A DNA stretch of 64,000 nucleotides from Stenotrophomonas maltophilia (GTDB lineage Bacteria; Pseudomonadota; Gammaproteobacteria; Xanthomonadales; Xanthomonadaceae), in contig NZ_RXLZ01000010.1 of assembly GCF_003970865.1 (NCBI RefSeq), positions 29,971-93,970 on the forward strand, given 5' to 3'. This document shows, one piece after another, positions 59,126-64,000 of the stretch (the first letter of the stretch is position 1; every line of letters begins with the position of its first letter). The position numbers and the translations under genes are program-made. The notes below the pieces were generated by a model, which saw nothing but the letters and a program-made list of their open reading frames with translations, searched no databases and was not told the origin of the DNA.

Positions 59126-59977
59126 CTACCGGAACACCACCGTGCGGTGCCCGTTGAGCAGGATGCGGTGCTCCACATGGCGGCGCACGGCGCGTGCCAG
59201 CACCAGCGACTCGGTATCGCTGCCCAGCCGCACCAGTTCGCGCGGTGCCATCGCGTGGTCCACGCGGGCCACGTCCTGTTCGATGATCGGGCCTTCGTCC
59301 AGGTCCTCGGTGACGTAGTGCGCGGTGGCGCCGATGATCTTGACCCCGCGCGCGTGTGCCTGGTGGTACGGCTGCGCACCCTTGAAGCTGGGCAGGAAGC
59401 TGTGGTGGATGTTGATCGCGCGGCCAGCAAGGGCCCGGCACAGCGTGGGTGACAGGATCTGCATGTAGCGCGCCAGCACCACCAGGTCGATACGTTCGCG
59501 CTCGACCAGGTCGATGATCTGCTGCTCCTGTACCGCGCGCGTATCAGCGGTCACCGGCAGGTGGTGGAACGGCACCTGGTAGGACGCCGCCAGTGGCGCG
59601 AAGTCGGCGTGGTTGGATGCCACCGCCGCGATGTCCACCTTCAGCTGGCCGCTGTGGGCGCGGAACAGCAGATCGTTGAGGCAGTGCCCCTGCTTGCTGA
59701 CCAGCACCAGCAGCCGCGCGCGGCGTCGGCCATCATGCAGCTGCCAGTCCATGCCGAAGCCTTCGGCGAGCGTGGCCATGGCCGCGTGCACGGTCTCCAG
59801 CGGCAGGCTGGCATCGCGGTCGAAGTGCACGCGCAGGAAGAAGCGGCCACGTTCCTCATCGCCGAACTGCTGGGCGTCGAGGATGTTGCAGCCGTGGTCG
59901 AACAGCAGGCCGGATACGCGATAGACGATGCCGGTACGGTCGGGGCAGGACAGGGTCAGGATGGAATCGGGGCGCAT
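59126..59977 (-). CDS. purU: Formyltetrahydrofolate deformylase
   Basis: A 283-residue enzyme that hydrolyses 10-formyl-THF. N-terminal ACT domain (ILTLSCPDRTGIVYRVSGLL) and C-terminal formyl-transferase-like domain with INIHHSFLPSFKGAQPYHQA and IIGATAHYVTEDLDEGPIIE. Start at MRPDSILT was chosen because upstream extension would be out of family length. Confidence 0.93.
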   Translation of the reverse strand: MRPDSILTLSCPDRTGIVYRVSGLLFDHGCNILDAQQFGDEERGRFFLRVHFDRDASLPLETVHAAMATLAEGFGMDWQLHDGRRRARLLVLVSKQGHCLNDLLFRAHSGQLKVDIAAVASNHADFAPLAASYQVPFHHLPVTADTRAVQEQQIIDLVERERIDLVVLARYMQILSPTLCRALAGRAINIHHSFLPSFKGAQPYHQAHARGVKIIGATAHYVTEDLDEGPIIEQDVARVDHAMAPRELVRLGSDTESLVLARAVRRHVEHRILLNGHRTVVFR

Positions 59978-60091
59978 CGCCCGAGTGTAGGGCAGTGACC
60001 TGCCCCCTGGATCGATGGTCACCGATGCAACCGAACTGCTTGGTTCAGTCCCAAGCGATACTTGGGCTTCCCCATGGCAAGCTGGTCGGTC

Positions 60092-61003
60092 ATGAACCTG
60101 TTGCAACTGATCCGCAGCTTCACCCGCACCGCAGAGACCGGCAGCATTGCCGCCGCGGCCCGCATTCTTGGCATCAGCGCCACCGCAGTCGGCCAGAACA
60201 TCAACCGTCTGGAGGCCCATCTGGGCGTACGGTTGCTGAACCGAAGTACACGGCAGCTGGCCCTCAGCGAGGCCGGCGCACTGTACCTGGCGCAGGTGCG
60301 CCACATCGAAGCCGACCTGGCGCGCGCGCAGGCGATGGTCACCTCCGGTGACATCGAACCGGCCGGGCCGCTGCGCATCGCCAGCAGCAGCGCCTTCGGT
60401 CGCCACGTGCTGGCACCGTTGCTGCCGTCGCTGCAGCAGCGCTACCCGCAGCTGCAGCTGGAGCTGCGCCTGACCGACCGCGCCGTGCAGCACGGCCCCG
60501 AAGCGGTGGATGCCAGCATCCGCATCGGTGCGCAGCTGGAGGACGGCGTCGTCGCGCGGCAGCTGGCACGCGTGCCCTTCGTGTTCTGTGCCTCACCGGC
60601 CTACCTGAAGGCACACGGCACGCCGAAGCAGCCCTCTGAGCTGAGCGGTCATCGCGGGCTGCTGCACCGCTTCCCCACCGATGGCCGGCCGTTGCGCTGG
60701 GGCCTGCTGAAGGATGGCCAGCGCGTGGACGCCGCACTGCCGCCGAGCATGGTCTGCGATGACATCGATGCACTGGCAACGCTGGCCGCGACCGGTGCCG
60801 GCATCACCCGATTGGCCGCTTTCGTGGCCGAGCCGTACCTGCGCGATGGCCGCCTGCAGGCGGTGTTCAGCGCCGACACTGCATGGCGCCCGGAGCCGAT
60901 GGAGGTCTACTTCTGCGTCAGCGACCGCCGCGACTTCACCGCCAAGATCCGCGCGCTGTTCGAGCACCTGCAGGCCGGCATGGCGCCGGCCTGGCGGGTG
61001 TGA
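60092..61003 (+). CDS. LysR family transcriptional regulator
   Basis: A 303-residue LysR protein. HTH at the N-terminus (TAETGSIAAAARILGISATA, then VGQNINRLEAHLGVRLLNRS) and a substrate-binding domain behind (GPLRIASSSAFGRHVLAPLL). Divergent from purU with 114 bases between, so it could control it, though this is only position. Target and effector unknown. Confidence 0.9.
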   Translation: MNLLQLIRSFTRTAETGSIAAAARILGISATAVGQNINRLEAHLGVRLLNRSTRQLALSEAGALYLAQVRHIEADLARAQAMVTSGDIEPAGPLRIASSSAFGRHVLAPLLPSLQQRYPQLQLELRLTDRAVQHGPEAVDASIRIGAQLEDGVVARQLARVPFVFCASPAYLKAHGTPKQPSELSGHRGLLHRFPTDGRPLRWGLLKDGQRVDAALPPSMVCDDIDALATLAATGAGITRLAAFVAEPYLRDGRLQAVFSADTAWRPEPMEVYFCVSDRRDFTAKIRALFEHLQAGMAPAWRV

Positions 61004-61064
61004 CAGATGAGTACCAATCACTTCATAGGCGGCGCACTCTGATAAGAGCGGAGCATTTTCTCGG

Positions 61065-61916
61065 TCAGAAACTCTCCTTCAGGCTCATCAGGTGATCACT
61101 GGCGTCTGCCCATCCTGTCAGGGTGCGCAGGCGTAGCCCATTCCTGAAAACATGAAACACTGGAGTTTCATACACATCCAGTTCTTTCCAGCCTTCTGAC
61201 CCCGCTTGAAGCAGCATGGGATGAGATGGATTGCGCTTGTTCCACTCGCTGACGCCAAACTGTGGCCACGCAGGAGACCGGCGCACAACAAAGCGTATCT
61301 GGGGCCGGATCCATTCCCATTCGGGCTCGCTCAAGATGACGTGCATAGCCCGACGGGAAGGAGCGCAAACCGGATTGACGTAGGCGACCACCTCTAGTCC
61401 GTCCTTGTACGCCCAACGTCGCCACTCAAACTTTCCACTCGCAAGACGGTGGAGTGTTCCCTGCTGGTCAGGTGCAATCCGCTCTATCTCGGGAAGTTCA
61501 TCTACGCGTAGCGCCTCCATTTCACGCAGCTCATTGGCCTCGGCAAACCGTCGAACCTGCACAAGAAGCGAGTGCATGTTCCTGTGCATTGTCTCTGTGG
61601 CAGCACCTCTCCGCCTCAACTCCTCATGAATACATCGGACCTTGCCAAGCCATTCCTCATCTCCAACGTACCTTGAGATGTAGAAGCTGGCGCGGAACGC
61701 GGCCTCAAGATCCAGATCGCTCAGACTGCCGCAACTGTCCCCAGGTGGTCTGGAAGACTCCCATGACGAGTAGGCATCCACCAACTTCTCGATGCGGCCT
61801 GATGCGCCAGCGACCAACATCTCCCGATCCATCTCTCGCAGTTGGGCATCTATTGAAGTTGCTGCCCAGGTACTTGTGGGCAGCAACAAAATCCAAAGCA
61901 ACTTGCGACCAATCAT
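61065..61916 (-). CDS. Exported protein, thioredoxin-fold-like
   Basis: A 283-residue protein with signal peptide MIGRKLLWILLLPTSTWAA. The second half looks like a thioredoxin fold: VVAYVNPVCAPSRRAMHVIL with a single Cys in place of CxxC, and TPVFHVFRNGLRLRTLTGW where a thioredoxin has its cis-Pro loop. Low GC and AT-rich codons differ from neighbouring core genes. It begins 4 bases after the next gene's stop, so they form an operon. Confidence 0.6.
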   Translation of the reverse strand: MIGRKLLWILLLPTSTWAATSIDAQLREMDREMLVAGASGRIEKLVDAYSSWESSRPPGDSCGSLSDLDLEAAFRASFYISRYVGDEEWLGKVRCIHEELRRRGAATETMHRNMHSLLVQVRRFAEANELREMEALRVDELPEIERIAPDQQGTLHRLASGKFEWRRWAYKDGLEVVAYVNPVCAPSRRAMHVILSEPEWEWIRPQIRFVVRRSPAWPQFGVSEWNKRNPSHPMLLQAGSEGWKELDVYETPVFHVFRNGLRLRTLTGWADASDHLMSLKESF

Positions 61917-61920
61917 GCGG

Positions 61921-62421
61921 TCAGCAGCTCGACATACAGATACTGCTCATGGAGCTCGAACAGGTCGCGCGATCTGAACAGGCATAGCCCGGATAATCTT
62001 CAAAAACTGGGTTCGGATTGACAGATTGCACGACCATGTCATCCGCTTTCGAAGCACGCTGCAACCCCGGAATGTACGTGATTGCGCGCTGCGCGCCGAA
62101 CAGAGCCAGCAGCCGGTAAGCTTCACTCGCGCTCAATTCAGCGACGATGGGATCGTAGTTGAAGCTGGCCAATCCCTGATCTCCAAACACGAGCGAATCA
62201 ACGAACTGCTTGCGCGCAAGCGGCGAAAGCAGCATCAGGGGGGATTCGGGGGAAAGCTCGATCAGGTGAAGATCAAGCCGCCCCAGCGAATTAACAGGGG
62301 CGTGCATGAGCGAGACATTCTCTGCAGAGGGGGCATCAGTCCCCCTTCCGCCTGCGACCACAGGCATGGATGTGGACAGGCAGATCGCCGAGATCAGAAC
62401 GACGAGCATCGTGGATTTCAT
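61921..62421 (-). CDS. Exported protein with Cys-rich C-terminus
   Basis: A 166-residue protein with signal peptide MKSTMLVVLISAICLSTSMP. The last 22 residues read YACSDRATCSSSMSSICMSS then C, giving Cys spacing CX5CX7CX3C. The body (LDLHLIELSPESPLMLLSPL, YRLLALFGAQRAITYIPGLQ) is unrecognised. Start at 62421 begins the signal peptide; an in-frame Met at 62481 is unlikely. First gene of a two-gene unit with the thioredoxin-like protein. Confidence 0.65.
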   Translation of the reverse strand: MKSTMLVVLISAICLSTSMPVVAGGRGTDAPSAENVSLMHAPVNSLGRLDLHLIELSPESPLMLLSPLARKQFVDSLVFGDQGLASFNYDPIVAELSASEAYRLLALFGAQRAITYIPGLQRASKADDMVVQSVNPNPVFEDYPGYACSDRATCSSSMSSICMSSC

Positions 62422-62614
62422 CGCGTTTCTCCATTGGTTGCACACTCGTGCGTGCAGCTCAACGATGCGACGTCGGCACACAGTTCAATGAGAGATCATT
62501 CACATAAGCGGATATCCATGATCATTTCTGGTTCGTCGTGACATTTGATGCCGCAACCTGCAGTCGCACAGGTCACCAGCCATCTGGAGCGAGGCCGTGC
62601 GCTCGCAGATTACG

Positions 62615-63751
62615 TCAGCGCGTCTTGAACACGCCGCGCGCATCGCGCGGCTCGCAGCGCAGGTACTGCGGCGCCGGTTCCACACTGTCGCGCAGCGCGG
62701 CGGCGGCATGCCACGGCCAGCGCGGGTCGTAGAGGATGCCGCGCGCCAGGGCCACGGCATCAGCGTGGCGATGGCGCAGGATCGATTCGGCCTGCTCGGG
62801 CTCGGTGATCATGCCCACGGCGATGACCGGCATGCGCACCTTGGCCTTGATCGCTGCCGCGAACGGCACCTGGTAGCCCGGGCCGACGGTGATCTTCTGG
62901 TGTTCGTCCAGGCCACCGCTGGAGACATGCAGGAAATTGCAGCCGCGCGCGTCCAGCACCTGGGCCAGCGCCTCGCTCTGCACCAGATCCCAGCCGCCAT
63001 CGACCCAGTCGCTGGCGGAAATGCGCACGCCCACGGCGATCTTGTCGGACACTGCCGCACGCACCGCATCGAACACTTCCACCAGCAGGCGCAGGCGGTT
63101 CGGCAGCGACCCGCCATAGCCGTCGGTGCGGCGGTTGCTCAGCGGCGACAGGAACTGGTGCAGCAGGTAACCGTGCGCGGCATGCAGTTCGATCAGCTCG
63201 AAGCCCAGGCGCTCGGCGCGTACCGCGCTGGCGGCGAAGGCGGCGATGACCTCGGCGATGCCGGCCTCGTCCAGTTCCTGCGGTGCCGGATCGCCGGCAT
63301 GGAACGGCAGCGGCGACGGCGCCACGGTGGACCAGCCACGCGTGTCATCGGCCGGCAGCTGGCCACCGCCGTCCCAGGGACGCTTCACCGAGGCCTTGCG
63401 GCCGGCATGGCCCAGCTGGACGCCCAGCGGCATCGGCGACCAGCGGCGGACGCTGGTCAGCACCTGCGCCAGCGCGGCCTCGGTGCCGTCGTCCCACAGG
63501 CCCAGGTCGGCCCAGCTGATGCGGCCGCGCGGCTCGACCGCGGTGGCTTCCAGGATCAGCAGGCCGGCACCGGACTGCGCCAGGTTGCCCAGGTGCATGG
63601 CGTGCCAGTCGCTGGCGCGACCGTCTTCGGCGGAGTATTGGCACATCGGCGCGATGACGATGCGGTTGGACAGGGTCAGGGGGCCGAACGAGATCGGCGA
63701 AAACAGCTGGCTCAAGACGGTGATGAACGACGTAGGGGGTGCGTATTGCAC
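62615..63751 (-). CDS. NADH:flavin oxidoreductase (Old Yellow Enzyme, YqjM-like)
   Basis: A flavin-dependent ene-reductase of 366-378 residues. Landmarks: LSNRIVIAPMCQYSAEDG (with Cys near the flavin), LGVQLGHAGRKASVKRPW, ELIELHAAHGYLLHQFLSP (catalytic region), RRTDGYGGSLPNRLRL, and the FMN site VIAVGMITEPEQAESILRH. Start is either GTG 63751 or TTG 63715; the latter yields the common N-terminus SQLFSPISFG. Confidence 0.9.
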   Translation of the reverse strand: MQYAPPTSFITVLSQLFSPISFGPLTLSNRIVIAPMCQYSAEDGRASDWHAMHLGNLAQSGAGLLILEATAVEPRGRISWADLGLWDDGTEAALAQVLTSVRRWSPMPLGVQLGHAGRKASVKRPWDGGGQLPADDTRGWSTVAPSPLPFHAGDPAPQELDEAGIAEVIAAFAASAVRAERLGFELIELHAAHGYLLHQFLSPLSNRRTDGYGGSLPNRLRLLVEVFDAVRAAVSDKIAVGVRISASDWVDGGWDLVQSEALAQVLDARGCNFLHVSSGGLDEHQKITVGPGYQVPFAAAIKAKVRMPVIAVGMITEPEQAESILRHRHADAVALARGILYDPRWPWHAAAALRDSVEPAPQYLRCEPRDARGVFKTR

Positions 63752-64000
63752 CGCCGCACGGCCTGCGAATCAACCGTCTGGATGGATCGCTGTTTCGTGC
63801 GCCCCCGCTGAAGCCGAGCGTGGGCTCGGCTCTTATCTCTTGCGACTCTGGCACCTTAGGTGCCGAGAGCCCGGCGCGGACGACCGTTCGGCTCTAGGTC
63901 TTTTCGATCGCTCTGTAGCAAGGATCTCCGCGCCGGTTTCTCCCTGATCCGCCCGAACAGTTGATCGAGTTGGCGCTCGCACTGATAAGACTGGGCAAGC
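63752..64000. other. Intergenic, end of window
   Basis: No gene seen. It holds a hairpin GCCGAGC...GGCTCGGC near 63815 and the palindrome GGCACCTTAGGTGCC near 63850; either could end a transcript. No further annotation is justified. Confidence 0.4.

Overview
The window is high-GC chromosomal DNA of a gammaproteobacterium of the Xanthomonadaceae, most likely Stenotrophomonas (maltophilia group). I infer this from the protein families (DUF3011, an X-T4SS effector with the Xanthomonadales XVIPCD tail, phoPQ behind a PepSY-like gene) and from several GTAG-headed short palindromes of the SMAG type. No database search was possible, so the species is an inference.

Layout. 1-4.6 kb: housekeeping and stress genes (trpS 3' part missing, CsbD, entericidin-like lipoprotein, arginase, DUF3011 protein). 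4.6-8.7 kb: an accessory stretch with a strongly structured leader ahead of two coupled unknown genes, a HigBA-like toxin-antitoxin pair with an operator palindrome, and a lipoprotein/metallopeptidase pair that reads as the immunity protein and effector of the antibacterial X-T4SS. 8.7-16.5 kb: core genes (tRNA-Thr, SPOR protein, coaX-birA, mtfA, phoPQ, dusA).

16.45-40.67 kb: an integrated element in the 5' end of dusA. It is bounded by a perfect 26-bp direct repeat (attL 16447-16472, attR 40641-40666). The element gives dusA a new start and N-terminus; the native dusA start survives as an orphan 25-codon fragment beyond attR. The element is a decayed P2-like prophage: integrase, Rha regulator, com plus a DNA methyltransferase, portal, tail fibre, gpE/E' with a -1 slippery site, tape measure, gpU, gpD, XRE repressor, Ogr, primase-helicase and a PrtN-like protein. 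Two deletion junctions (portal/gpI near 23.64-23.70 kb and fibre/tail tube near 24.90 kb) have removed the terminase, capsid, lysis, baseplate and sheath genes. What remains besides tail and replication genes is cargo: a HEPN-like protein, an AlbA_2 (Schlafen-type) protein, and a cassette of two diverged PIN_8 proteins with a small membrane protein. That cassette is my best candidate for an undescribed defence system.

40.7-64 kb: core genes with small accessory insertions: a DUF6338 protein, a SulP transporter, a CDF transporter, ohr, an AbiE-type pair preceded by two large perfect hairpins sharing one apex, the valine-degradation operon (mmsA, acyl-CoA dehydrogenase, two crotonase-family genes, mmsB) divergent from its probable XRE/ScfR-type regulator, a DUF1028 protein, a patatin-like protein, queH, pncA, purU, a LysR regulator, two secreted unknown proteins and an Old Yellow Enzyme homologue.
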